A DNA stretch of 64,000 nt from Streptomyces pyxinicus (GTDB lineage Bacteria; Actinomycetota; Actinomycetes; Streptomycetales; Streptomycetaceae): NCBI RefSeq assembly GCF_024753135.1, contig NZ_JANUGP010000032.1:20764-84763 (forward strand). The letters run 5' to 3'. Below are positions 1 through 7,682 of this stretch, piece by piece. Numbering within the stretch: position 1 is the first letter of the stretch; every line of letters begins with the position of its first letter. Made by a program: the position numbers and the translations under genes. The notes below the pieces were generated by a model that was not told the origin of the DNA, did no database searches, and was given only the letters and a program-made list of their open reading frames with translations.

Positions 1-211
1 GGGCTCCCGCCTGCAGCAGCCCGGACAGCAGCAGCAGGCCCGCGCCGGCCAGCCAGTAGGGGCGCCGCAGGATGTGCGCGAACCGGCGCACCACCGAGCC
101 CGCTCCGGAGCCCTCGCCCGGCTCCTGCACGGCCGCCCGGCGTTGCAGTACCGAGGCCGAGGCGTTGGCCAGGGCCGCGAGCAGGGCGAGCGCCACGGTC
201 AGGGCGAGCAC
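1..211 (-). CDS. Membrane protein, N-terminal part (gene runs off the window)
   Basis: Only the first 70 codons are inside the window. The GTG start (209-211) lies 3 bp after the stop of the upstream SDR gene, so the two are probably co-transcribed and translationally coupled. The visible product has a hydrophobic helix at residues 2-20, a basic and polar loop (QRRAAVQEPGEG), and a second hydrophobic helix beginning near residue 55. This pattern fits the start of a DMT/EamA-like multi-spanning transporter, which often begins with an alanine/leucine-rich helix ending in SVLQRRA. The family call is inference from this fragment alone. Confidence 0.6.
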   Translation of the reverse strand, partial: MLALTVALALLAALANASASVLQRRAAVQEPGEGSGAGSVVRRFAHILRRPYWLAGAGLLLLSGLLQAGA

Positions 212-214
212 GGC

Positions 215-1069
215 TCACCCGAAGCGGGCGGCGAGCCGCCGGTACAGTCCGGGCGCGGCGCCGCGCACCCGGGCGGGCAGCCGCAGCCAGCCGGGGACGT
301 AGACCTCGTCCCGGCCGTGCCGTACGGCGTCCCAGACGGCGTCGGCGACGCGTTCGGGCGGCACCGGGCGCGGCCAGGACCGGTCGTAGGGCAGGCCGCG
401 CCGGGTGAAGAACGGGGTGTCGACCACCCCGGGGATGACATGGGTGACGCCGACGCCGGTGTGCCGCAGCTCGTAGCGCAGGGCGTCGGCGAACACGGCG
501 AGGGCGCCCTTGGCCGCGGAGTACACGGCCTCGCCGCGCACCCCGACGCCGCCGGCGAAGGAGCCGACGAGCACGACGCGTCCGGTGCCGGCCGCGACCA
601 TGGGGGGCAGCAGGGCGCGTGTGAGGTGCAGGGTGGCCAGCAGGTCGACGCCGACGACCTCGTCGATGCGGGCGGGCGGCATGCCGGTGAAGTCCCCGGC
701 CCAGCCCACGCCGGCGTCCGCGACCAGCAGGTCCACCCGGCCGAGGTGGTCGAGGGCGGACGCGGCGAGCCGGCGCTCGGCGCCGGGGCTGGTGAGGTCG
801 GCGGGCACGGCCAGCGCGCCGGAGTCCTGGGCCACCTGCTCCAGACGGGTGACGTCCCGCCCGTTGAGCACCAGCCGCCAGCCGCCCTCGGCGGCCAGCC
901 GGCGGGCCACGGCCGCGCCGATGCCGGAGGAGGCGCCCGTCACCAGGGCGGTGCCGCCGCCGGCGCTCCGGTGCCCCGCCCGCAGGGGCGCCGGGGCCGC
1001 CTGCGGGGCGGGGGGCCGCACCGTCCGGGCGCGGTGCGAGGGGCCTGCGGGGGGCGGGGCGTGGGACAT
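215..1069 (-). CDS. Short-chain dehydrogenase/reductase
   Basis: NAD(P)-dependent oxidoreductase of the classical SDR family, 284 aa. The Rossmann glycine motif TGASSGIG is at residues 44-51, the catalytic Ser at about 170, and the YxxxK pair at Tyr183/Lys187. The usual NNAG is replaced by ADAG (118-121), seen in divergent SDRs. A proline/alanine-rich stretch of about 38 residues precedes the fold, so a later start cannot be excluded, but the ATG at 1069 has a GAGG ribosome site about 9 nt upstream. The C-terminal helix pair is typical of membrane-associated SDRs acting on lipids. Substrate unknown. It precedes the membrane-protein gene by 3 bp. Confidence 0.88.
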   Translation of the reverse strand: MSHAPPPAGPSHRARTVRPPAPQAAPAPLRAGHRSAGGGTALVTGASSGIGAAVARRLAAEGGWRLVLNGRDVTRLEQVAQDSGALAVPADLTSPGAERRLAASALDHLGRVDLLVADAGVGWAGDFTGMPPARIDEVVGVDLLATLHLTRALLPPMVAAGTGRVVLVGSFAGGVGVRGEAVYSAAKGALAVFADALRYELRHTGVGVTHVIPGVVDTPFFTRRGLPYDRSWPRPVPPERVADAVWDAVRHGRDEVYVPGWLRLPARVRGAAPGLYRRLAARFG

Positions 1070-1349
1070 GGTGGCGACCTCACTGCGACGGTGTGCACGG
1101 TGCGCGGGCTCCGGGGCCGGACCTCGGCGGTGTATCCAGGGCGCCATAGACTCGAACGCGGCGCACGGCGGGGGCGCGCGACCGGAGTCCCCGGCGGTCC
1201 TCGGTGCTCCCCGGTGGTCGTGCGGGTCCGCCGGGGCGAGCATGGGGAGCGAGGCGGCACCGGAGCCGCGTGCCCGTGGCCGGAGCCGGCGCGCGGCCGG
1301 AGCGGTTCCCTGCCCCCCGTTCGTCCGGGCGTTGCGGCGGGAGACTGGC

Positions 1350-2996
1350 ATGGCACACAGCGAGGTACTGATCGCCGGGGCGGGTCCGGTCGGGCTGACC
1401 GCCGCCCTGGAGCTGCGCAGGCGCGGGGTGGCGTGCCGGCTGGTGGACCGCCTGCCGAAGCGGCTGCCGTACGCCAAGGCCGTCGGTGTGCAGCCGCGCA
1501 CCTTCGAGCTGTGGGAGCGGCAGGGCGTGGCCCGCGCGGCACTCGACGCGGCGCTGCCGCTGCGCGGCCAGCTGGTGTACGCGAACGGCACGGAGCAGGC
1601 GCGGATCGAGCTGGCGCTGCCGCCTCGGGTGCCGTACGGCTTCGCGTGTCTGCCGCAGTACGACACCGAGCGCGTTCTGGAGGAGCGGCTGGCCCGCTTC
1701 GGCGGGGGCGTCGAGCGCCGTACCGAGCTGCTGTCCTTCGTCCAGGACACCGACGGGGTCACCAGCAGGCTGCGGACCGCGTCCGGCGCGGAGACGGAGG
1801 TCCGCTCCCGCTACCTGCTCGGGTGCGACGGCGCGCACAGCGTGGTGCGCAAGACGCTCGGGCTGTCCTTCGAGGGCGGGGCGCTGCCCGAGGAGTACAT
1901 GCTCGCGGACGTCGAGCTGGACTGGGACCTGCCCGCCGGATACGCCGTACGGTCCACGCACCTGGACGGCGCGGGTGCGGTGGACGACCTGCTGGTCTGC
2001 GTCCCGCTGCCGGGCCGGTGCCGTTACCGGACGTCGATGCGGGTGCCGCCGGAACTGTCCCTCGGGCGGCGGACGGCGGGCGGGGACGGGGTGGCGCACG
2101 GCATGGAGGCGGGGGTGGTCCACGGCATGGAGGCGGGTCCGGCGCCCGCCCTGGAGCACATCCAGGCGGTCCTCGACCGGCTGTCGCCCCGGCCGGCCAC
2201 GGCTGCCGCGATGCGCTGGTCCTCGGTGTTCCGCATCAGCCACCGCATCGTGGACCGGTACGGCGAGGGCCGGGTCTTCGTGGCCGGCGACGCCGCGCAC
2301 ATCCATCCACCGACCGGCGCGCAGGGCATGAACACCGGCATCCAGGACGCCTGCGACCTCGCCTGGAAGCTGGCCCTGGCGCTGTCGGGCGACGCCGAGC
2401 CGAAGCTGCTGGAGAGCTACGACGCCGAGCGCCGGCCGGTGGGCGAGGAGGTCGTGGGCCGCACCCTGCGGAACGCGGCGCGGGGGGTGCGGGCCGACGC
2501 GGACGACCCGGAGACCGTGCTGCTGCGCGAGGCCCAGCTGCTGATCGCGTATCCGGACAGCCCCCTCGTGGAGCCCGGCCCGGCGGGCGGCGGCGGCCCG
2601 GCGCCGGGTGACCGCGCCCCGGACTGCGGCGGCCTGCGCGACCCGATCGCGGCCTTCCCGCTGCGCCTGTACGACGTCCTGCGCGAGCACGACCACGTGC
2701 TGCTGCTGTACGCGGACACGGCCGACGGGGCGAGGCACTTCGCGGCACTGGCCGAGGAGGCGGCCCGGCTCGCCCACGGCCGACTGGGCGTCTACGGCGT
2801 CCTGCCGGAGGCAGCCGACCCGGGCCACCTCCCGCTGCCGGTGCTCAGGGACGGGCGCGGCGAGTTCCGCGCCCGGTACGCGCCGGCCGACGGCACCGCG
2901 TTCCTGGTCCGCCCGGACGGATATCTCGGCGCCCGGGTGTCCCCCGCCGCGCCCGGGGCCCTCGCGGGGGCGCTGGCCCGCGTCTTCGCCGGCTGA
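1350..2996 (+). CDS. FAD-dependent aromatic monooxygenase (PheA/TfdB/MhpA type)
   Basis: Flavoprotein hydroxylase of 548 aa using NAD(P)H and O2. The FAD dinucleotide motif GAGPVG is at residues 10-15, the DG motif GCDGAHS at 158-164, and the GDAAHIHPPTGAQGMN ribityl-binding motif starts at 313. The last ~150 residues match the thioredoxin-like C-terminal domain found in polyketide hydroxylases and phenol monooxygenases. The ATG is preceded by GGGAGA at good spacing; upstream in-frame codons lack a ribosome site and fall opposite the SDR promoter. The residues HGMEAG occur twice (250-255 and 258-263) from a 24-bp duplication. Because an exporter follows, a role in modifying an aromatic natural product or antibiotic is plausible but unproved. 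Confidence 0.9.
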   Translation: MAHSEVLIAGAGPVGLTAALELRRRGVACRLVDRLPKRLPYAKAVGVQPRTFELWERQGVARAALDAALPLRGQLVYANGTEQARIELALPPRVPYGFACLPQYDTERVLEERLARFGGGVERRTELLSFVQDTDGVTSRLRTASGAETEVRSRYLLGCDGAHSVVRKTLGLSFEGGALPEEYMLADVELDWDLPAGYAVRSTHLDGAGAVDDLLVCVPLPGRCRYRTSMRVPPELSLGRRTAGGDGVAHGMEAGVVHGMEAGPAPALEHIQAVLDRLSPRPATAAAMRWSSVFRISHRIVDRYGEGRVFVAGDAAHIHPPTGAQGMNTGIQDACDLAWKLALALSGDAEPKLLESYDAERRPVGEEVVGRTLRNAARGVRADADDPETVLLREAQLLIAYPDSPLVEPGPAGGGGPAPGDRAPDCGGLRDPIAAFPLRLYDVLREHDHVLLLYADTADGARHFAALAEEAARLAHGRLGVYGVLPEAADPGHLPLPVLRDGRGEFRARYAPADGTAFLVRPDGYLGARVSPAAPGALAGALARVFAG

Positions 2997-3015
2997 GGGA
3001 ACCCCCTACGGGCGG

Positions 3016-3051
3016 CACGTCCAGCGAAACGTTGCCGTTTCGCTGGACGTG
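3016..3051. promoter_or_regulatory. Perfect 15-bp inverted repeat upstream of the MFS exporter
   Basis: Arms 3016-3030 and 3037-3051 are exact reverse complements around the 6-nt spacer gttgcc, with cgaaac/gtttcg at the inner ends. The same cgaaac/gtttcg core recurs about 30 bp downstream. It may be an operator for a TetR-type repressor or a terminator of the monooxygenase transcript. No T-run follows, and the shared core with the second palindrome favours an operator. Confidence 0.6.
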
Positions 3052-3068
3052 GTCTACGCTCGATGTGT

Positions 3069-3083
3069 ACGAAACAGTTTCGT
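3069..3083. promoter_or_regulatory. Second palindrome with the same core, probable operator
   Basis: acgaaac and gtttcgt are perfect 7-bp arms around a single A. The core repeats the inner ends of the palindrome at 3016-3051. TetR-family repressors commonly bind such short-spaced palindromes in front of exporter genes, but no tetR gene is adjacent in this window, so the regulator would act in trans. Confidence 0.55.
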
Positions 3084-3096
3084 TTACACGCTCTTT

Positions 3097-3140
3097 ACCG
3101 TGCGTTGCCTCATCGTGCATCGCTACAACCGTGCGTTGCG
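3097..3140. repeat. 12-bp direct repeat, 31 bp apart, in the exporter leader
   Basis: accgtgcgttgc occurs at 3097-3108 and 3128-3139. The 31-bp period is about three helical turns, so both copies face the same side of the DNA. This would suit cooperative binding by a regulator or duplicated promoter elements. It lies 55-96 bp before the MFS start codon. Confidence 0.5.
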
Positions 3141-3192
3141 TCACCGCACGCTGCTTCCAGCCCTGAACGCCCTTTCCCTGGAGTGGTTCCCC

Positions 3193-4698
3193 ATGTCCCA
3201 GAAGACCCTGTCCGACGACGCCCGCGCGGGGGTCGCGGGCGTCGAGCGGGGACAGGCCTCGTCCCGCCGGTGGTGGATCCTCGGCGTCGTCGCCATCGCC
3301 CAGCTGATGGTGGTCCTCGACGCCACGATCGTGAACATCGCCCTGCCCTCCGCCCAAGCCGACCTCGGCTTCTCCGACGGCAACCGGCAGTGGATCGTCA
3401 CCGCCTACGCACTCGCCTTCGCCTCCCTGCTGCTGCTCGGCGGCCGGATCGCCGACCTGTTCGGGCGCAAGCCGGCCTTCCTCGCCGGTGTCGTCGGCTT
3501 CGCCGCGGCCTCCGCGCTCGGCGGCGCCGCGAACGGCTTCACCATGCTGGTCGTGGCCCGGGCCCTCCAGGGCGTCTTCGGCGCGCTGCTGGCACCGGCC
3601 GCGCTGTCCCTGCTGAACACGACCTTCACCGACGCCCGGGAGCGGGCGCGCGCCTTCAGCGTGTACGGCGCGATCGCCGGCGCCGGCGGCGCGGTCGGCC
3701 TGCTGCTCGGCGGTGTGCTGACCGACGCCCTGGACTGGCGCTGGACCCTGTACGTGAACGTGGCCATCGCGGTCGTCGCCTTCGCGGGCGGCTGGCTGCT
3801 GCTGGGCAGCCACCGCGACGCGGCGGACGCCAAGCTGGACGTGCCGGGCACGATCCTGGTCGCGAGCGGCCTGTTCTCCCTGGTCTACGGCTTCTCCAAC
3901 GCCGAGACACACGACTGGGGCTCCCCGCTGACCTGGGGCTTCCTGATCGCGGGTGGTCTGCTGCTCACCGCCTTCGCCTGGTGGCAGACCCGCGCCGCGC
4001 ACCCGCTGCTGCCGCTGCGCATCCTGCTCGACCGCAACCGGGCGGCCTCCTTCATCGCCGTACTGATCACCGGCGCGGGCATGTTCGGCGTGTTCCTCTT
4101 CCTGACCTACTACCTCCAGCTCAACCTCGGCTTCAGCCCCACCAAGACGGGTGTGGCGTTCCTGCCGATGGTCGGCGCGCTGATGGTGGCGGCCCAGCTC
4201 GGCACCACACTCCTGGTGCCCCGTCTCGGCCCCAAGGCGGTCATCCCGCTGGGCTTCGCGATCGCCACGGCCGGCATGGGCTGGCTGACCGGCATCGGCG
4301 TCGGCTCGCACTACGCCGGCGCGGTGCTGCCGCAGCTGATCGTGATCGGCGCCGGCCTCGGCCTGGTCATGCCGCCGGCCATGCAGCTGGCCACGGGCGG
4401 GGTCGCGGCCGAGGACGCGGGCGTGGCCTCGGCGACCGTCAACGCGATGCAGCAGGTCGGCGGTTCGATCGGCACGGCTCTGCTGAACACGCTCGCCGCG
4501 AGCGCCGCCACCGACTACCTCACCGGCCGGGACGCCACGAGCAAGCTGGTCCAGGCGCAGGCCACCATCGAGAGCTACACCACCGCGTTCTGGTGGTCCG
4601 CCGTGCTCTTCGGCGCGGGAGCCGTGCTCGCCTTCCTGTTCTACCGGCGCGGGGTGCCGGCGCAGGACGCGGACGCCGCACCGGTCGTCCACATGTGA
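3193..4698 (+). CDS. MFS drug exporter, DHA2 (EmrB/QacA) family
   Basis: Proton-driven exporter of 501 aa with about 14 predicted membrane helices. Motif D1 (LDATIVNIALP) follows the first helix, and motif A reads GGRIADLFGRKPAF after helix 2, both diagnostic of the DHA2 branch. The ATG at 3193 follows the hydrophilic leader MSQKTLSDDARAG; upstream in-frame codons run through the palindromic control region and are unlikely. Substrate is not predictable. It sits downstream of the FAD monooxygenase and has its own promoter region with palindromes, which suggests repressor-controlled, probably drug-inducible, expression. Confidence 0.9.
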   Translation: MSQKTLSDDARAGVAGVERGQASSRRWWILGVVAIAQLMVVLDATIVNIALPSAQADLGFSDGNRQWIVTAYALAFASLLLLGGRIADLFGRKPAFLAGVVGFAAASALGGAANGFTMLVVARALQGVFGALLAPAALSLLNTTFTDARERARAFSVYGAIAGAGGAVGLLLGGVLTDALDWRWTLYVNVAIAVVAFAGGWLLLGSHRDAADAKLDVPGTILVASGLFSLVYGFSNAETHDWGSPLTWGFLIAGGLLLTAFAWWQTRAAHPLLPLRILLDRNRAASFIAVLITGAGMFGVFLFLTYYLQLNLGFSPTKTGVAFLPMVGALMVAAQLGTTLLVPRLGPKAVIPLGFAIATAGMGWLTGIGVGSHYAGAVLPQLIVIGAGLGLVMPPAMQLATGGVAAEDAGVASATVNAMQQVGGSIGTALLNTLAASAATDYLTGRDATSKLVQAQATIESYTTAFWWSAVLFGAGAVLAFLFYRRGVPAQDADAAPVVHM

Positions 4699-4717
4699 CA
4701 GCCGGTGTCCGACCGGC

Positions 4718-4757
4718 CGAAGGGGCCGCCGTCAGCAGGGAGACGGCGGCCCCTTCG
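4718..4757 (+). terminator. Rho-independent-type terminator after the MFS gene
   Basis: Perfect 16-bp stem (4718-4733 with 4742-4757) and an 8-nt loop, 20 bp after the MFS stop codon. There is no clear T-run, as is usual in Streptomyces. Confidence 0.8.
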
Positions 4758-4840
4758 CGCTGTCCGGGACGCTTGGACGGACGCTGCCGGGTAACCCGTA
4801 GTGGATCAAGCGGGTACGGCGACGACACCGAGGAGCGGTC

Positions 4841-5017
4841 ATGACCACTGGGAACGATCACGAGGAGCACCCCGACACGGCGGTGGAGGAGGTCATCCGG
4901 GAGGTCGAGGAGGCCGAGAAGCGGGGCGACGAGGGCAAGGACGGCGCCCACTCCGGCGAGGCCGGCGACGCCACCAGCCCGAACGTCGGGGCGCAGGAGC
5001 AGGCCGAGGGAGAGTAG
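4841..5017 (+). CDS. Small acidic hydrophilic protein
   Basis: 58-aa product, ATG start with GAGGAGCGGTC upstream. It is strongly acidic, with Glu/Asp-rich blocks (VEEVIREVEEAEKRGDEG), no membrane segment and no cysteine. It is probably an amphipathic helix followed by a disordered tail. Streptomyces genomes carry many such small charged proteins of unknown role. It is a single-gene unit between the MFS terminator and the convergent flavodoxin gene. Confidence 0.65.
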   Translation: MTTGNDHEEHPDTAVEEVIREVEEAEKRGDEGKDGAHSGEAGDATSPNVGAQEQAEGE

Positions 5018-5036
5018 TCCGGGAGAGGCCCGCGGG

Positions 5037-5645
5037 TCAGCCGGGCGGCGGGCCCACGGGGCGTTCCGCCAGCGCCCGGGCCACCCCGTACAGGTTGGCG
5101 GCCATGGCCCGGCCGGTGCGGTGCGACCAGTCGCGGCCCTTCTCGTCGTCCAGGTAGTCGGGGCCGGGCCCGGGGCCGAGGTGCCAGTATGTCCAGGCCT
5201 GGCCCGGGATCGTGTAGCCGATGTCGGCGAGGGCGCCCTGGATCTCGCTGATGACGTGGTGGGCGCCGTCCTCGTTGCCGGTGACGACCACCCCGGCGAC
5301 CCGGTTGTAGGCGACCGGACGGTCCTCGTCGTCGGTCTCGGACAGCATGGCGTCCATCCGCTCCAGCACCTGCTGGGCCACCGAGGACGGCCGGCCCAGC
5401 CAGGTCGGCGAGGCGATCACCAGGATCTCGGCGTCCAGCAGTTTCTCGTGGACGCCCGGCCAGGCGTCGCCCTCCCGGACCGCCTCGCTGACCACACCGG
5501 GCTCGATGGACAGGTCCACCGCCCGCACGAACTCGACGGACACGCCGTCCTTCTCCAGCTGTTCCGTGACGACACGGGCCAGGGCCTCCGTGTTGGAGGG
5601 GTCCGGCGATTTCTTGAGTGTGCAGTTGATCACTAGTGCTTTCAT
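5037..5645 (-). CDS. Flavodoxin-fold NAD(P)H reductase / FMN reductase
   Basis: 202-aa protein of the flavodoxin-like reductase family (NADPH-dependent FMN reductase, WrbA neighbourhood). The N-terminus MKALVINCTLKKSP forms the first strand and phosphate-binding loop; SPTWLGRPSS (about 80-89) matches the second FMN-binding loop, and VVTGNEDGAH the third. It probably donates electrons from NAD(P)H via FMN. Its ATG is only 22 bp from the ATG of the divergent diiron-protein gene, so the pair must share control DNA, and it is a natural electron donor for that cluster. No clear ribosome site is visible, so leaderless translation is possible. Confidence 0.85.
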   Translation of the reverse strand: MKALVINCTLKKSPDPSNTEALARVVTEQLEKDGVSVEFVRAVDLSIEPGVVSEAVREGDAWPGVHEKLLDAEILVIASPTWLGRPSSVAQQVLERMDAMLSETDDEDRPVAYNRVAGVVVTGNEDGAHHVISEIQGALADIGYTIPGQAWTYWHLGPGPGPDYLDDEKGRDWSHRTGRAMAANLYGVARALAERPVGPPPG

Positions 5646-5667
5646 GCGGCCCGGGTACCCGGCCGCC
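5646..5667. promoter_or_regulatory. 22-bp divergent spacer with a 12-bp palindrome
   Basis: The entire gap between two divergent start codons contains the perfect palindrome ccgggtacccgg (5651-5662). Neither gene has room for a separate -10/-35 or ribosome site, so promoters must overlap the neighbouring coding sequence. The palindrome could bind one dimeric regulator controlling both genes. Confidence 0.45.
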
Positions 5668-6681
5668 ATGAACCAGCACCTGCGAGGACCCCGGCTGCCC
5701 GTGCCCCGGGGACCGCTGTCCGAGGCGGTCACCGGCTGCCTGCGCGCCGCCGGCCCGCTCCCCCGCCCCGAGGACGCCGAGACCGCCGACCCGTACGGCG
5801 ACGATCTGCACCTCGCCCTGTACGTGTGCTACGAGCTGCACTACCGGGGCTTCGCCGGCGTCTCCCCCGCCCACGAGTGGGACCCGGAGCTGCTGCGCGT
5901 GCGCCGCGCGCTGGAACAGCGTTTCCGGTCCGCGCTGCGGGCCGACACCCCGGTGCACGCGAGTCTGGACGAGGCGCTGGAAGCGATCCTCACCGAACCG
6001 GTCGAGGGTGCCGGGGTGAGCCACTTCCTGCGCGACGAGGGCGAGCTGTGGCAGGTGCGCGAGTACGCGGCCCAGCGCTCGCTGTATCACCTGAAGGAGG
6101 CCGACCCGCACGCCTGGGTGCTGCCCCGGCTGTGGGGGCGGGCCAAGGCGGCGATGGCGGCCGTGGAGTTCGACGAGTTCGGCGGCGGCCGGGCCGACCG
6201 GGTGCACGCCCGCCTGTTCGCCGACCTGATGACGGACCTGGACCTGGACACCGCGTACGGCCGCTACCTGGACGCGGCTCCGGCCGAGATGCTGGCGATC
6301 GTCAACCTGATGTCCCTGTTCGGGCTGCACCGCGAGCTGCGGGGCGCCCTGGTGGGGCACTTCGCGGAGGTGGAGATCACCTCCTCGCCGGGCTCGCGCC
6401 GGCTGGCCGAGGCGATGCGCCGTACCGGTGCCGGACCGGCCGCCGAGTTCTTCTACGACGAGCATGTCGAGGCCGACGCGGTGCACGAGCAGGTCGTCCG
6501 GCACGAGGTGATCGCCGGGCTGCTCGCGGAGGAACCGGAACTGGCGCCGGACGTCACCTTCGGGATCGACGCGACGGAGTACCTGGAGGACCGGCTCGCC
6601 CGGCGGCTGCTCACCGAGTGGCGTGCGGGGCGCTCTTCGCTGCGCGAGCCCCTGGCGCCGCGGCCGGTCCCGGTGTCCTGA
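5668..6681 (+). CDS. Iron-containing redox enzyme (heme-oxygenase-like diiron protein)
   Basis: 337-aa, largely alpha-helical protein that I recognise as the iron-containing redox enzyme family of actinomycetes, with the heme-oxygenase-like diiron fold shared by UndA and SznF-type N-oxygenases. The family marker CYELHYRGFAG is at 54-64. Candidate iron ligands are Glu144 and His148 (KEADPH), Glu167/Glu170 (EFDEFGGG), His180, and the cluster around His266 and His273 (FFYDEHVEADAVHEQ). Substrate unknown. It starts a three-gene run with the methyltransferase (54-bp gap) and the CDGSH gene, and faces the flavodoxin-fold reductase. Confidence 0.82.
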   Translation: MNQHLRGPRLPVPRGPLSEAVTGCLRAAGPLPRPEDAETADPYGDDLHLALYVCYELHYRGFAGVSPAHEWDPELLRVRRALEQRFRSALRADTPVHASLDEALEAILTEPVEGAGVSHFLRDEGELWQVREYAAQRSLYHLKEADPHAWVLPRLWGRAKAAMAAVEFDEFGGGRADRVHARLFADLMTDLDLDTAYGRYLDAAPAEMLAIVNLMSLFGLHRELRGALVGHFAEVEITSSPGSRRLAEAMRRTGAGPAAEFFYDEHVEADAVHEQVVRHEVIAGLLAEEPELAPDVTFGIDATEYLEDRLARRLLTEWRAGRSSLREPLAPRPVPVS

Positions 6682-6735
6682 GCGGCGCGGCACATCGGGA
6701 GGTACATCCGGGACGAGGGGGGTACTCGCGCGGAC

Positions 6736-7389
6736 GTGATCGCATGGGTGCTTCCGGGTGTGTACGCCCCGCAGGATGACACGGAACTGCTGGCCGAGGC
6801 CCTCCGCGAGGAGATCCTGCCACCGGGTTCCCGTGTGCTGGACGTGGGCACCGGAAGCGGGGCGCTGGCGCTGGAAGCGGCCCGGCGCGGCGCCGAGGTG
6901 ACCGCGGTGGACGTCTCCCGGCGGGCGGTGTGGACGGCCCGGCTGAACGCCTGGACGATGCGGCTGCCGGTCCGCATCCACCGCGGGAACCTCTTCGGTC
7001 CGGTGGGCGACCGGACCTACGACCTCATCCTGGCGAACCCGCCCTACGTACCGGCTCCCCATGCCGCGCGCACACCGCGCGGCCGGTCCCGGGCGTGGGA
7101 CGCCGGCGCCGACGGACGGATGCTGCTGGACCGGATCTGCCGGGACGCCCCGGCGCTGCTGCGGCCCGGCGGTGTGCTGCTGACCGTGCACTCCGCGCTG
7201 AGCGACCCCGACCGCACGCTGGAGCTGCTGCGGTCGGCGGGGCTGAAGGCCGCGGTGGTGCGGCGCCGGTGGATCGGCCTGGGCCCGGTGCTGCGCTCGC
7301 GGGAGGAGTGGCTGCGCCGCAGGGGGCTGCTGGAGGCGTCCGAGGACCGGGAAGAGCTGGTGGTGATCCGTGCCGAACGAGTCCGCTGA
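6736..7389 (+). CDS. SAM methyltransferase, PrmC/HemK2-MTQ2 type
   Basis: 217-aa class I methyltransferase. DVGTGSG (36-42) is the SAM-binding motif I, VDV (58-60) the acidic end of strand 2, and NPPY (101-104) the catalytic motif of N-methyltransferases that act on Gln, Asn or adenine amino groups. Unlike PrmC it lacks the N-terminal helical release-factor domain, so it resembles the compact HemK2/MTQ2 form. A protein glutamine target is possible; small-molecule targets are not excluded. GTG start at 6736. Its 3' end overlaps the CDGSH gene by 20 bp, showing tight coupling. Confidence 0.82.
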   Translation: MIAWVLPGVYAPQDDTELLAEALREEILPPGSRVLDVGTGSGALALEAARRGAEVTAVDVSRRAVWTARLNAWTMRLPVRIHRGNLFGPVGDRTYDLILANPPYVPAPHAARTPRGRSRAWDAGADGRMLLDRICRDAPALLRPGGVLLTVHSALSDPDRTLELLRSAGLKAAVVRRRWIGLGPVLRSREEWLRRRGLLEASEDREELVVIRAERVR

Positions 7390-7657
7390 GGAACCGGAGT
7401 CCGCCGCGGAGCCGGAGCGGGCCGAGCCGTCCGCTGCGGAGAAGGAGAGGACCGAGCCGGAGAGGACCGCCGAGGACGACCGCGTCCGCCGGATCTCCAT
7501 GCGGCGGGGCGGGCCGCTGCTGGTGGAGGGGCCGGTGGAGATCGAGCTGGAGGACGGCACCACGGTCTCCTCGGACCGGTTCCGTGTCGCTCTGTGCACA
7601 TGCCGGCGCAGCCGGCGCTATCCGTGGTGTGACACGAGTCATCGGCGCCGGGTCTGA
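7370..7657 (+). CDS. CDGSH-type [2Fe-2S] protein
   Basis: 95-aa protein: a charged Glu/Pro-rich N-terminal tail (1-38) followed by a single CDGSH domain. The ligands fit CxCx2Sx3PxCDxxH: Cys76, Cys78, Cys87 and His91, giving the 3-Cys/1-His cluster that can transfer electrons or whole clusters. The loop reads CDTSH rather than CDGSH. The GTG start lies inside the end of the methyltransferase gene. With the diiron enzyme and flavoprotein nearby it probably serves as redox partner or iron-sulfur donor in the same pathway. Confidence 0.85.
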   Translation: MPNESAEEPESAAEPERAEPSAAEKERTEPERTAEDDRVRRISMRRGGPLLVEGPVEIELEDGTTVSSDRFRVALCTCRRSRRYPWCDTSHRRRV

Positions 7658-7682
7658 ACACCGCTCAAACCGCTGATTTCGC

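Noticed and set aside
74..2611. 845-residue plus-strand reading frame across the SDR and monooxygenase
   Set aside because: Composed of Gly/Arg/Ala/Pro-rich shadow sequence in the wrong codon phase; the real genes occupy the other frames.
4858..7599. 913-residue minus-strand reading frame
   Set aside because: Antisense shadow of the diiron, methyltransferase and CDGSH genes; no ribosome site and His/Arg/Gln-rich composition.
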